The position numbers and the translations under genes are program-made. The notes below the pieces were generated by a model. It had not been told where the DNA came from, did no database searches, and worked only from the letters and a program-made list of their open reading frames with translations. Below are positions 1-10,500 of a stretch of DNA of 64,000 nucleotides, piece after piece. The stretch's first letter is position 1; every line of letters begins with the position of its first letter. The stretch covers positions 3,244,001-3,308,000 of the forward strand of contig NC_134167.1 in NCBI RefSeq assembly GCF_033958435.1, given 5' to 3'. The DNA comes from Carettochelys insculpta. Taxonomy: Eukaryota; Chordata; Testudines; Carettochelyidae.

Positions 1-683
1 TTCTGAGAACTTTTCGAGATCAGATTTGTCTCGGGTCTCCTCTCTAGCCCCAACACAGACAGGAGAAGTGACAGGCTCCTGGCTTTTAGGAACACTAGGA
101 AAAAAGTGTGCTCAAGGCAACCGCGAGAGCCATTGCCAGCTCTTACAGTTTTAATCACTTCTTGCAACACTGGGCGTTTTTCTTAATGTTTCAGCTCCTG
201 GCATCTGGTAACATGGCACAGAAGCTCAGCTGGCATTTAAAAGAATTAATTTCTAGCCCTCCTGGCTGCAGGGAAAAAAAGTCTGAAAAACATGAATCCC
301 AAAAACCTTACCACCAAAAGACAAGTAAAACAGAATCCAGAAAGTCTTCTTTTTAAACAAAATCTTATGATTTTGAAAGGCCTGACTCATGATCATTGAC
401 TGCTCAGGGCTGGGGATCCTGAGTTTGGCCTATTTTATACAGATTTCTTTTCCTGATACACAATGATAATATGCAAGAGTATTTTAAATCACATCCACAC
501 AGGAGTTACTATGCCAGATCAGACCAAGGATTCATGTAGTCCAGTGTTCTGTGTCTGATAGGAAGCAGTGCATGGAACATAATAGATAAAGTGTAAAACT
601 CCTGTAATTCTATGGAAGAAGTTTCTTCTTAATCTCAAGTACTTTGTATATCCAGAAGCAGGAGAGTTGATAGCCCTTCTACA
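1..683. other. Intergenic DNA, no gene seen
   Basis: Stop codons are frequent in all frames. No splice-flanked exon, RNA gene or recognisable repeat is visible before the Penelope-like insertion at 684. Bases 674-683 (cccttctaca) are the left copy of that insertion's target duplication. Confidence 0.5.
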
Positions 684-975
684 AAAACAACAAGAAATTC
701 TGTGGCACCTTAAAGGCTAACAAATTTATTGTGACATAAGCTTTCTTGGACTGCAGCTCATTTTGTCAGATGCATGAAGTGAAAGATTCAGACGGCTTTG
801 CACACACTGGTCTTAATTAAGATTCTGATTCATGAACCTTTCACTTCATGAGTCCAAACAAGTGAGCTGCAGCCCACAAAAGCTTATGCCCTAATACGTT
901 TATTAGTCATCAAGGGACTACAGGACTCCTTGTTGTTTTTGCTGAAAACAAACTAACATGGCTGCCTCTCTGAAA
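684..975. mobile_element. Penelope-like palindromic insertion
   Basis: The left arm is antisense and carries the family signature tgtggcacctt...gctaac, then aagcttt and tcagatgcatgaag. The right arm (about 838-975) is the same tail in sense, with aaaagcttatg, tttattagtc, ttgttgtttttgct and the terminal aacatggctgcctctctg. The flanks cccttctaca (674-683) and cccttttaca (976-985) match at 9 of 10 bases and are read as a target-site duplication. The hammerhead-like core seen in other copies is decayed in both arms (for example caaaag for cgaaag). No protein is encoded. Confidence 0.75.
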
Positions 976-985
976 CCCTTTTACA

Positions 986-3067
986 GTTTATCCTAGCTCC
1001 TGTCACTCAAACCATTCTTAATACCCTATATATTCAAAAGACTTTGTGAGTCTGTCTGTCCACCTGTCTGTTCAAGAACTACTCCTAAATGGTAAGCGCT
1101 AGCACCACCAAATTTGCTATGTAGCTTCCTCTTCTCACCACTTAAAGCAAGGTGAAGGTTTTCGCTGTGCCAGGACAATGGGATATGCCTAGAATGGGAT
1201 TTAGTTTTTCAGAAAACAGAAAGGGAGGGCTCTGCTAGCAGAGGCAGTTTTACTGGATAACTACCACAGAGGGGCAGTAATGGGCCAGAGATGTGAACCA
1301 AAACAGCTTTAGCCTCATTGGTGTGCTAAGGAAAAGGGGTTCAGAAAAGGACAATTTTTTACTATATATTTCAGAGTATGTGTCTGTCTGTCTATCCCTC
1401 AGCTAGGATACATGCACCCCTCCTCCCCAGCTGCAGTACCCATGGGCAAATGCTTCTCATCTGACCCTAAGCTGATATGGTGACAGATGGCTGGGGTTGT
1501 CATCTCTCCCCCATGCACCCTGCATACTAAACCCCTCAACCAAACCACACCCCAAGACAATGATTTAAACGAAGACAAATATTTGAGTTAAGGACCCAAA
1601 TACTCAGTAAATCCTCAAGTTATTCACATAAACACACTAAATAGAGTCAATATAAAGAATCTCTTGTTCTGATTTTCAAAGAGAAGAAAGATGGTCCAAG
1701 CTATCAGACTAGGGAGTCCTAGGAGTGTTCTGCCAAAGAACTCTGGGGTGACTTTGGACAAGTCTCTTAGCCGACACGTACCATCTTCCACCACCTGGAA
1801 ACTGGAGAGAACACTTCGCTGTCCCACAGAGGTGTCAGGAGGATAAATACAATAAAGATTTAGAGACACTCTGATACCTCAGGCCCATATAAGGACTTAC
1901 GGGCTTGTCTATACAAGCAGTTACTTAATGATAAACTGAGGCATAATCTACCCTGCACTAGCCTGTCTCTCCATGGATCCTGCTGCTACACACAGAGTAG
2001 TTCAAGGCACAATAGGAACTGCCCAGTTTCAAAGCACGCCACAGATGTATTAGTGTACAGCACATGGCGCACACGGGCACTTAGTGTGTGGCACACTCCA
2101 GCTTCCGGGAGCTCCCCATTTGTGTAGACAAGTCCTGATATAGCGATTGCCAGAGATGGGTGTGAAGAAAACCAGGAGTGCGTCACACAGCCAGCAATCA
2201 CATTCCGTGTTGTGTTTGGTCACTGCGGCTGCGCCACGTATTCACGACAGTGGGCCAACTCCTCCGCTGGCATAAATCAGCACCGACTGCAAACAGTGGC
2301 ATGACACTAATTTATACAAGCGGAGGATGCCCCCTCCTGCCCCCTAGCATCATGTGGCTTTTCATATAACTTCCCTGTTCCTCTGCTGTTAATGTTTCAT
2401 TAAGACAAAAAAACAACATGGGAGAGGACTTGCTCCCCCGTCTTTCAGAGTCTTTCCTCATCTCTAGAAAAACTGCAGGCTCTTGCACCGCTTTATCTAA
2501 TCCAAACAGTATCTACCTTTCTGGTGCCCCTACCACCATCCTACTCCAGCATCAGGAGACTCTCTGACAGTACTATTACTTGCTGGTGTATTTTGGATTC
2601 CTCTTAAAACTTTTTCCCGAGAGTCATTCAAGTGTGATTGCTTCTTTGGGCTTTGACCGTTGTATCTCCTCTTAGGATACGGTAGCGACAATGGTTTGTT
2701 TACTTTTAATGCACAGCAAATTGAACACCGGTGACAGGTGATGGATTAGCAGCCCTGGGGAACAAATGAAGCTCTCTGTTTATCTACAAAACAACACTGA
2801 GGGCCACCAAACTCATTTCACAGAGCCACCAAACTGCCATGACATGTTAAAAATGGTCACAGTTGCCGCTGGAATCAGCGAATGCTGACCCCTATCATGT
2901 GGGCCGGTGTTGACCTTTGTCTCCCAGGCTCATGGGACAGGAACCAACATAGTGACAGCTGAGACATAGGCTCTCTGTCCTACCCATGCTCTAGGGGTCA
3001 CTACCCTCTCCAAAATACTCAGGTTCCAAAAGTGCTCCAGCAGGACACTGAGCCTTAGAGCCGCAAA
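986..3067. other. Intergenic DNA with MIR relic
   Basis: No gene is seen. About 1730-1870 resembles a sense-oriented MIR/CORE-SINE: gtgactttggacaagtctct, then a decayed ctcagtttcc block, then aggaggataaata. Two stretches near 1045 and 1370 share a gtctgtctgtc motif. The short open frames here have no recognisable domain. Confidence 0.45.
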
Positions 3068-3170
3068 AGTCTGTAAAAATAACAAGAAGTCCTGTGGCAC
3101 CTCATAGACTAACGGATATTTTGGAGCATGAGCTTTCGTGGGCAAAGACCCCCTTCGTCAGATGCAAGAG
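3068..3170 (-). mobile_element. Penelope-like fragment with hammerhead-like core
   Basis: On the minus strand this reads gcatctgacgaagg, the arm ending cccacgaaagc, tcatgctc, then the tgttagtct-type and aggtgccacaggac blocks, down to cttgttatttttacagac. It is a single-arm fragment. The hammerhead-like core is listed separately. Confidence 0.75.
3124..3161 (-). ncRNA. Hammerhead-like motif in Penelope element
   Basis: On the minus strand the order is CTGACGA, one extra A, GGGGG, loop TCTTTG, CCCAC, GAAA, then GC-TCAT-GC and TC. Helix II pairs except for one G-A position. The extra A between A9 and helix II departs from the textbook hammerhead core. Hammerhead variants are known from Penelope-like elements; activity here is untested. 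Confidence 0.55.
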
Positions 3171-5374
3171 TGGGGGTTCCAGAGGAGGGTCTGTAAGCAC
3201 CAAACTCCAGGGGAGGTTTGGAGCCTTTACTGGATCTGTGCAACTGAAACTGCGGTAAGAAGCAAGAACAGGATGGCCTGCCGCTCTAAAGCCCAGGGAG
3301 CTCAAGCCAGTTGGCTGGGAAAGGGTCGGGTGTTTTCTACAAAGGGCTGAGACAGCAAAGTTGGGTGGGATTCACGAAGGTACCTAACACTCATTGATTT
3401 CAAAGGCAGTCCCTAAATACCTTTATGAATTCCACTCCCACTTTGAGGGCTGCTAAACAGGTTTTTAGCTGGGTAGGGGGAAGCTGAACTAATCAAGTGA
3501 AAACATATCTGCAGAAGAAATAGTATACAGAGACATTCACAAATGACCAACAGGGAGAGGCACTGGGCAAGTCCTTGCAAGGAATCATGGAACTAAAGCC
3601 GTGATTAAGAGTGTCATCCTAGCAGTAGACTAGTGGCATGGAGCAAGGGCTGCCTCAAAGAGTCAGGGTTGAGCCCTCTGTTGTTTTTCTGTGACAAATC
3701 TAACCTGGATGGCTAAAAGTGCCTTAATGGACTAAAATGCACTTGCAGGCATGAACCGCTTCAAGGATGGGGGGGTCACTCCATCAACTCTATTCAAATC
3801 CCAAAGCAACACCCACCCAGTCTCTCTTGGCCTGGATGCGGGGTGAGAAAGAGAAAGACTGACCGTGTGGCATTTTGCAGGCTGTTGGCAATGCCGAGGA
3901 ACAGCAGACATCACCTGCTGTCAACTGCCTATCATGGACGAGGCCAGGTTGAGATTAGTTAAAGCCTGTATCAAACGACATGCAGCTCTGTTCACAGGAG
4001 CAATGCAAAACAGAATTGTTCACATGTGTAAAGGTGTCCAGAATAACACTCAAGGACTTAACCCAGAAGCTGCTGCACAATCAGTCATACGCCCTTCTGA
4101 CGGACAGACACGCAGAAGCCGGGGAGCCTTGTAAGCTCAATGACTGCAGGGTCAGCCTCTTTAAAATCGGTGTTGGTTTGCAACAATTCATTTAAAAGGC
4201 CCCACGTTAGAGTTCTTGGCTTACTGAAAACACATTCATGCCACAGCCAATCGCTGCACCATTCGACAGAATGATTTGCAGTTTGCAAGAACATTACGTT
4301 TCCCGTCACTCAAATGTATCCTGTTTTCCACTCGCCTTTAAAAACCTGGTCTAAACCAGAAATTGTGCATCAGTAAGACACCTGTAAAGCATGCCGGCCA
4401 TGAAACGCATGCAGATTTCAACCGACAGTGAGAATGAGGTTATTACAATACACCAAGTATCCACACTGGGGCACTCCCACAGCCAAACGGAGAAAAAAGA
4501 ACCTCCTGAAATCTTGCCGTTTCTGTTGCTAGTGCATAGTTTGTGCTGCACTATTCATCAACAAATTAGCAGGTCATAAAGGTTGGTCCTGGGATGAAAC
4601 CTAGCAAAGCAACATGCACATAAACTTAGCAAAGCAATACATTATAACCATGCCTATGCTTGGATAGAACTGAATTATTATAGCCCTACAGCTATACAAG
4701 GAGTGAGCTGCAGGGCAGCATGCCCAGGGAACTAGGAAACTGGACCGGGCACCTAGAGGCCTGGCTTCTGCTGATGTCACTGGATTTACATGTGGGCTGA
4801 AACATGTTCTAGGTATTTAATGTTGATTCTGTTCAAAATATAGGCACAGGGGACTAAATAGTCCCATTAAAATCAATACAGCTGCAGAGACTGCAAGTCA
4901 GGACAGAATTTGTTCTGTGTGTATACCTATTTGGGGTGATTCAGCCTTGGAGGAATCAGACACAGCCGACAAGGCTACAATAGGAGCTACTATGATATTC
5001 AGGGTTCACTTGTGACAAATTAGTCCATCATTTACTATTGCATTACACTGGGGAATGCAGGGGGGATCTACAAGGCTGGTCCAGTGCAGCAGACACACAA
5101 GACTAAGGTGAGCAGGGCTGGCTATGCAGGGAACAGACTCCTGCAACAGGAGCATGGCTCCCACAGTCACTGCTGCTGTGTAGCCAGGTGCTGAAGTGAA
5201 AGTAACAGCATGAAGACAGAAAGGGTCACACCATGGTTCTCTTCAGACAAACCCATTCTTCATCCACAGCGCACTGCATTGTAGCCCTGTCCTCCTACAT
5301 ACGTAGATTATTCTATGCCCTTCACCACGTAATAACTGAGAGCCTGTCTCATCCATTAACAGAAGGAACCAAGG
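3171..5374. other. Intergenic DNA, no gene seen
   Basis: No exon or clear repeat was recognised. The open frames at 3865-4134 and 3980-4195 overlap in different frames and show no domain. Confidence 0.4.
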
Positions 5375-5382
5375 CTCACTAC

Positions 5383-5568
5383 CAGTGTTCCCTGTAAGCT
5401 GAGAACTTGGGCGGCCACCCAGGAGAGATGCAGGTGCCGCCCAGCTGATTAGTAGAGCACCCACAGCTGGTAGCTAGTGCGTCTATTGATGGTGCACATC
5501 TGCACATGCCTTGGTGCACATAAGAATTTATTTTGCTCAAGGATGGAAAAGGATTAGAGGGAAACCTG
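5383..5568 (+). mobile_element. hAT-type MITE, copy A (186 bp)
   Basis: The element starts CAGTGTTCCCTGTAAGC and ends TTAGAGGGAAACCTG, which are inverted-repeat termini of the form CAG-n-GTTCCCT and AGGGAAC-n-CTG. The flanking 8-mers ctcactac (5375-5382) and cccattac (5569-5576) match at 6 of 8, as expected for an aged hAT 8-bp duplication. Similar copies lie at 7425, 40858, 41356, 42720 and 44820. It has no coding capacity. Confidence 0.7.
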
Positions 5569-5613
5569 CCCATTACTATTTCAGAAGACCACACCTAACA
5601 CATGGTCTTCTAG

Positions 5614-5806
5614 TAACAGAGAGGTAGTTATGTTTGTCTGTAGTCCAACAAAACAAAGCCACAGAAGTGTAGCACTTAAGAGACGAACAAAATGATTTAT
5701 TTGGTGATGAGCTTTCATGGGACAATTCATCTGAGGAAGTGGGTCTATCCCATGAAAGCTCATCACCGAATAAATCATTTGCTCCTCTCTAAAGTGCTAC
5801 ATGGTT
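5614..5806. mobile_element. Penelope-like palindromic insertion
   Basis: The left arm begins taacagagaggtagtt and runs antisense through agtgtagcactt and gatgagctttcatggg. The right arm is sense: ctgaggaagtgggtctatcc, catgaaagctcatcacc, aataaatcatttg, aagtgctac. The flanks acatggtcttctag and acatggttttttat match at 11 of 14 and look like a target duplication. The right arm is truncated relative to the left. The sense arm has a hammerhead-like core with G at the variable position (5731-5759). Confidence 0.75.
5731..5759 (+). ncRNA. Hammerhead-like motif in Penelope element
   Basis: CTGAGGA, an extra A, GTGGG, loop TCTAT, CCCAT, GAAA, GC. One helix II pair is G-U type. This copy shows G at position N7, which any base may occupy in hammerhead cores. 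Confidence 0.45.
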
Positions 5807-7416
5807 TTTTATCCACTCACAAGTACCATCCCCACACACTTGAGCACTAGTACCACAGACTCACCCCAGGACCTGACAGATCAAGCACCATGGAAATGGT
5901 GCACTGGGATATAGGAGTAGCACAAAAATTAATACTTCAGATCAAAGACATAAGTGATCAGTCATACTGCCACACAGGCTGAGTCTTAAAAGCAGTCTCT
6001 GTCCAATTTTTAAAAGCTCCCAAGTGACTTAGAAGCCTAATTCCCATTGACTCTCACATTGGCGCTTTAGGTAATTCTACTCAATAAACTCAATTTTACT
6101 TGCACTTGCACTGTTGGTTTTCACCCCATGTAATTCTGCTGACTCCTACACTTCTGATTTACATTAGCGTAGAACTTGCCTATGTACGTTTAAATTGTTG
6201 TAATTGCACTGACTGTGCACTCTCACTGCTGCAAGGCACATGTCTGGCACATGTCTAAGATCAGAATCAGGCCTGGGAATTCCATGGAAATGCTTTGTCT
6301 GGCTCTGGGGTTATATTTCTGGGGAGCCTTAATCTCCTCTGACATCAATTTTATCTCCTTGTGTCTCATGGACTTCCATGCAGCTATGCCTGACATACAC
6401 CTGTTTGAGTAAGAGGAAAAATCAAACCCACAGCAATTAGTAACTCTACCACCCTTGCTTCATCTACTAACTCATTTGCAATATTTACAGGGGAAAAGGT
6501 GGGAAATCTCAAGCTGACCAGCCTGTCCCAGCATTGCACTCCCCCTCCTCAGCAGAGAGTGAGAAGGTCACCTCCCCTCGCTCTAAGCAAACATTCTCAA
6601 TGTGTGTTACAGGTGAGGACTTCTGGCTAAACTGTTGAACAGATTGGGTAGGAAGTTCCTTGCAGGCCACCCAGTTTGAATGCATGTTAAACTTTTGGGC
6701 AGCAAGCAGCGGATCCTAATCTGCTCTCCAGAAGCCAGGGACAGGGGTTAGAGAGCTTGGTGCAGGGGCACTGTTGGAATAATACTGTTGGGCTCCAATT
6801 GCTTCATAAATCTTTCCAAATTGCTTTTCTTGGACAACAAGAGGATAATGAGACCGAGTTATTATTGGAGCTACTGAAGTTCTCCAAGGACATAACTCCT
6901 GTTACAAAACAGACTCAAGGAAAAAAAACAGCATAAACAATTTGGAGACACTGAACAGAAAAAAGTTAAAAGCTGAATCATTGTCAGTCTATAAAGGCTG
7001 TACACTGCCCCCTAACAGTATAGTATCTGAGCCCCTTCCAGGTAAGAGTCAACAGCACCACTGACATCCCTTGTGGATTTCTTGGCATCTCTGACTTCTC
7101 AGAGTAAATGCTCTCTTTGGTGTAGGAGCTTTGTTTGGGGATTTTGGTGCTGACAAGGGTACAGAGCTAGATGAGGGATTGGCAATGAAATGGCCCACAG
7201 GCTGGACCACCACTCCCATCTGCCAGGAACAGTGAACCATGGTCAATTGGAGCTGTACCTGAGGATGCTCTGGTAAACAAGCATCTGGCGGCCCACCAGT
7301 GGCTAACCCTCACTAACCCTATCCAGCCTGCAGGGTGCTTATCGCTCACCTGTGAGCCAGAAGGAGAAGTCAGTGTTGCGAATGTCATTCTTAGAGGGGG
7401 AAAGAGGAAGGTGATA
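5807..7416. other. Intergenic DNA, no gene seen
   Basis: No exon was recognised. The stretch contains ordinary AT-balanced DNA with a few accaattt/gtaaat-type motifs seen elsewhere in the window. The open frame at 7167-7535 on the minus strand overlaps the hAT-type MITE and is not a gene. Confidence 0.4.
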
Positions 7417-7424
7417 TTAGGGAC

Positions 7425-7609
7425 CAGCGTTCGCTCAAATTTTTCCCATCCGTAGGAAAACTGATTCTGCCCAGGTGCACCAAGCCATGTGCGGATGCGC
7501 ACCACCAAGAGAAACGCACTGCCGGCTGTGGGCACTCTGCCAATTGGCCGCGCAGCACCTGAATCTCTCCTGGGCTGCCCTGCAATCGCTCAGCTTACAG
7601 GGAGCACTG
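7425..7609 (-). mobile_element. hAT-type MITE, copy B with perfect 8-bp TSD
   Basis: This copy is inverted relative to copy A: CAGCGTTCGCTCAAATTT at the left, cagcttacagggagcACTG at the right. The flanking 8-mers are identical (ttagggac at 7417-7424 and 7610-7617). Together with CAG/CTG termini this is the hallmark of hAT superfamily insertion. Length is 185 bp. Confidence 0.85.
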
Positions 7610-7617
7610 TTAGGGAC

Positions 7618-8280
7618 CACTAGGAAATATCTCAGACTGAAAATTTAGCGCCTGTTTTTACATTCATGTAAAATTGGCAAAATTCCACTGAAGTCAATGG
7701 GGCCACACTGATTAACACCAATTGAAGATCTACACTGTAGGGGTAAATTTTGTTCTCAAGGAGGGGCTTGCCATCAAAGTGAAGGCAGGATTTCAGTCCA
7801 CCAACTATGACAGTTTCACATAAATATTCTTGTAACACTTGCTATGTTCCAAAGCTGAAACAGGCCAACTCCAGCCACACTGAGGAAGTTACAGGGGGGA
7901 TTAATTTGATCCTGTAACTTTAGCTCAAGATTTGTTCCCCTCAGGATTGAACTCCTGCCTGTATTTGGGGTCAGATTATGTACTGTCCAAAAACCAAGTG
8001 GTGGCATGTTTGTTTCTTAAGCCACAGAGGGTTGTGCAAGAGGACTGAATGTGGGTTTGCAAGTCCACAGAGGGACCCTGTGTCGTAGGAGAAGAGCAGG
8101 GGCTGCCTCCCACTGAGAAAGGAAAGACATACAGCTCCTGTTCCCATTCTGACCACCGCTGGCACCATGCAGGTCTATCTCGAGCTATTCCCGCACGTGT
8201 GGAAGAGTAACGATCCCACCTCAGCATCAAAAATGGAGACCGCCACTCAGCGTGACTTGAGAGGAGAGTCCCCACACCAG
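7618..8280. other. Region upstream of NKX3-1, no gene seen
   Basis: The region includes tgaagtcaatggggcc at about 7689, one of several copies of a dispersed motif. No exon was recognised. GC content rises from about 8160 toward the CpG island. Confidence 0.4.
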
Positions 8281-8681
8281 GCGGGTCGCGCCAACGCGCG
8301 AACACCTCTGGATCCTGTTCTGTCTCTGACCCCCTCAGAGCTCGCACGAAACATGCTAATTACTCTCTGCCCCACCGGCCTCCCGCCAGCAGCGCGAATT
8401 GCTTCCACCGCCCGGGCGGATGCCCCGGCGGGCAGGACTCCAGAGCTTTCCTTCGGCCACGCCGGCAGGCGAGGAGAGGCCCCAGGCCAGCGGCGCCGCC
8501 GCCCCGGGGGAAGGCCAGGGCCAGCACGAGGGGCGGCGAGCAGGGCAGCGGCTGGGCTACCCCGCCAGGCGTGCGGCGGCTCGGGGCAGAGGGGGCCGCC
8601 CGGCTCGGTGGGGCCGCCCCCGCGGGCGCAGGGACCGCGGCCGGGGCAGGACGGGGCGCGCCCAGGGCGGTCACTCCCGCT

Positions 8682-8686
8682 CCAAT
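8682..8686 (+). promoter_or_regulatory. CCAAT box
   Basis: The motif cgctCCAATggga lies about 35 bp upstream of the TATA box and 91 bp upstream of the NKX3-1 start codon. That is the usual spacing for an NF-Y type CCAAT box. Confidence 0.6.
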
Positions 8687-8720
8687 GGGAGCCCGGGGGC
8701 TTGGCCGGCCCGGGCCGCCT

Positions 8721-8726
8721 TATAAG
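8721..8726 (+). promoter_or_regulatory. TATA box of NKX3-1
   Basis: The motif gccttTATAAGgggc stands alone in otherwise G+C-rich sequence, 51 bp before the start codon. With usual TATA-to-start spacing, transcription would begin near 8750 and leave a 5' UTR of only about 25-30 bases. The start site itself is inferred. Confidence 0.65.
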
Positions 8727-8776
8727 GGGCCGCGCCTGCAGGCGGCCCGGGCGCCGCAGGGAGCCGCCCGCCGACG

Positions 8777-8954
8777 ATGCCCCTCTCCGCCAGGCCGCTC
8801 ACCTCCTTCCTCATCCGCGACATCCTGGGGGAGCCGGCCGGCAAGCGCGGCGCCTCCAGCCCGGAGCCCGGCCCGGCCGCGCAGCGCAGCGCCCGCTCGG
8901 CTCCTCGCCTCCCCGCGGAGCAGCCCGGCGCCGCGGAGCAGCCGCCCGCCGCAG
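8777..8954 (+). CDS. NKX3-1: NKX3-1 coding exon 1
   Basis: This is the first coding exon of the NK3-class homeobox transcription factor (in mammals a prostate, somite and vascular regulator that represses or activates nuclear targets). It encodes residues 1-59 plus the first base of codon 60. The peptide opens MPLSARPLTSFLIRDILGE. The LTSFLIRDIL block (residues 8-17) is the TN/eh1-like motif of NK proteins, which binds Groucho/TLE corepressors in the family. The start has A at -3 and lies 51 bp after the TATA box. The donor is GCAG|GTGAGC at 8955. The rest is Ala/Pro/Arg-rich. Human NKX3-1 has a longer N-terminus with an acidic Glu-Pro stretch that is absent here. Confidence 0.93.
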
Positions 8955-8980
8955 GTGAGCAGCCGCGCTGCGCTGCGCCC

Positions 8981-9004
8981 GGGGCCGGGGCCGGGGCCGG
9001 GGCC
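8981..9004 (+). repeat. Four tandem GGGGCC units
   Basis: Four uninterrupted GGGGCC hexamers begin 27 bases after the exon 1 donor site. Four G-runs at this spacing can in principle fold into a G-quadruplex in the pre-mRNA. Only the sequence is seen; function is unknown. Confidence 0.9.
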
Positions 9005-9899
9005 GCTCCCGCTCGGGCTCGCGGCGCGTCTGCAGCAGCCCCCGGCTGCAGAGCTCCGCTCCCGCCCTTCAGCCCTGCGCACCCTGAAAACACGCCCCGT
9101 GCAGAGACGCCCCCGTGCCCCAGCCCAGGCTCGCTCCCCTCGTCCGGGCCTGGGCCCCCGGCCGCCTTCCCCACCCGGCCTGCCTGGAAGCCAACCAGCG
9201 GGCCGCAAATCCCAGCCGCGGGGAGCGACCTCGCTGGGGCAGGGCAGGGCCTGGCTTTCGCCTCTGCCTCCAGCACCTGGGACAAGGGGATTCTCACTCC
9301 CGCCAGGGGCCAGCGAAACGCCCGGGCAGCGTGGTGGCGTTCAGCCAGGCCCGTCCTCTCCAGCGCGCGGCGTGGAGAGAGGGAGGGAGAGACGCGGCGC
9401 CACAGTTCAGAGTGTCTTTCAAATTGTTTGCGAGCACGGGAAGCTGAACCGCCGCCCTCTCCAGGGAAAACACGAGGCTCTCTCCATTGTGTTTCCGATG
9501 TACACTAAACCCTTTCCTATCCAGCACTCTACCCTCTAGAGCGCTCAGAGAACCAGCCCTGTAACCATAAGGACATTTTAGTTATGGTTTCCACAAGTAC
9601 AGTATAATGAAAGTAAATACCGTCTAAGTTTATGAGATACAAATACTACCCTTGGTAAATAAAGCACTCTGCATGCGTTTTTGTTTCTTAATTGCTAATC
9701 TCGTTTTTCTTTAGGGTTATGCACTGCTAGGCGTACCTCTCTATTGTCCCAAATATTTGAATAGCCGGCGACCTCCCACTCCCAGCGCTGCCAGGCATTA
9801 AAGAGTTTACTGTACAAAAAGTCCGGAACGCAAACACACAAACCCTTTGGGGGAGGGTACTAATCTAATATGTCTGTACAGCAGGTCGCACAATCCAGC

Positions 9900-10500
9900 T
9901 CCCATCTTGATTCACACATTCACGTACTACTATATTACTACTAAGACGACAAGACGCTTTAAAACATTCCTCTTCATCTTTGGTTCTGTGGTATCTTTGA
10001 TTATAATCTAGACTTTGGGCCCATTCTTTAATGTAGTGGTTTAATTAAAGATTATTTTTAAAAGATTCCCTTGCAAATTTAAAGAAATCCCTTAGACTGA
10101 GCCAGCTGCTTCCCTGGTGTAAATCTGCACAGCTCCACTAACCTCAGTAGCATTGAACTGATCCATACCAAATGAGGAATGACCTATTGTTTCCACACCA
10201 AATATCTCCACCTCGGCAACTGGCCTATTTCCATTGCCCATGCTGAGTGAATTTTTTAAAAAAGTAAACTGCATAAATAGTGAAAATGTTCACTTGATTT
10301 TAAGGCTCTTTCAGTTTTAGTAATTGTAGATATCAATTAGTACGGTGTCTCTTTTTAAGGAATCTATCAGATTGTGGTTTTAATTATGATGAGGGGTGGA
10401 GCCTGAAAAAGGCAGATCGCTCCTATGGCCTTTGATCAAAGCAGTGGGTGCTCAGCAGCTGTCTGGATTGGGGCTGATGTGACAGAATGATATTACTGGA
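9900..10500. promoter_or_regulatory. Candidate intronic enhancer in NKX3-1
   Basis: This repeat-free A+T-rich block contains several textbook binding sites: ctgtggtatctttgat near 9985, a palindromic TCF/LEF site CTTTGATCAAAG (10430-10441), a RUNX-type TGTGGTTT (10373-10380) next to TAATTA (10381-10386), further TTAATTA-type sites near 10040, and an E-box CAGCTG near 10457. Clustering of this kind is typical of developmental enhancers, but the call is inference and conservation was not tested. Confidence 0.35.

Larger units (their letters stand above)
8280..9450. promoter_or_regulatory. CpG island over NKX3-1 promoter and exon 1
   Basis: The stretch is very G+C rich with many CpG dinucleotides, in contrast to the A+T-rich DNA on both sides. 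It covers the core promoter, coding exon 1 and the first 500 bases of intron 1. Several GC-box-like blocks occur, for example in 8600-8660. Long open frames on both strands here (for example 8167-8958 and 8571-9539) result from the scarcity of A+T stop codons and are not genes. Confidence 0.8.

Noticed and set aside
8167..9539. Several long overlapping open frames on both strands (up to 322 codons)
   Set aside because: They overlap in all frames within the CpG island and are Ala/Pro/Arg/Gly-rich, as expected when stop codons are rare. Only 8777-8954 is supported by homology and a splice donor.
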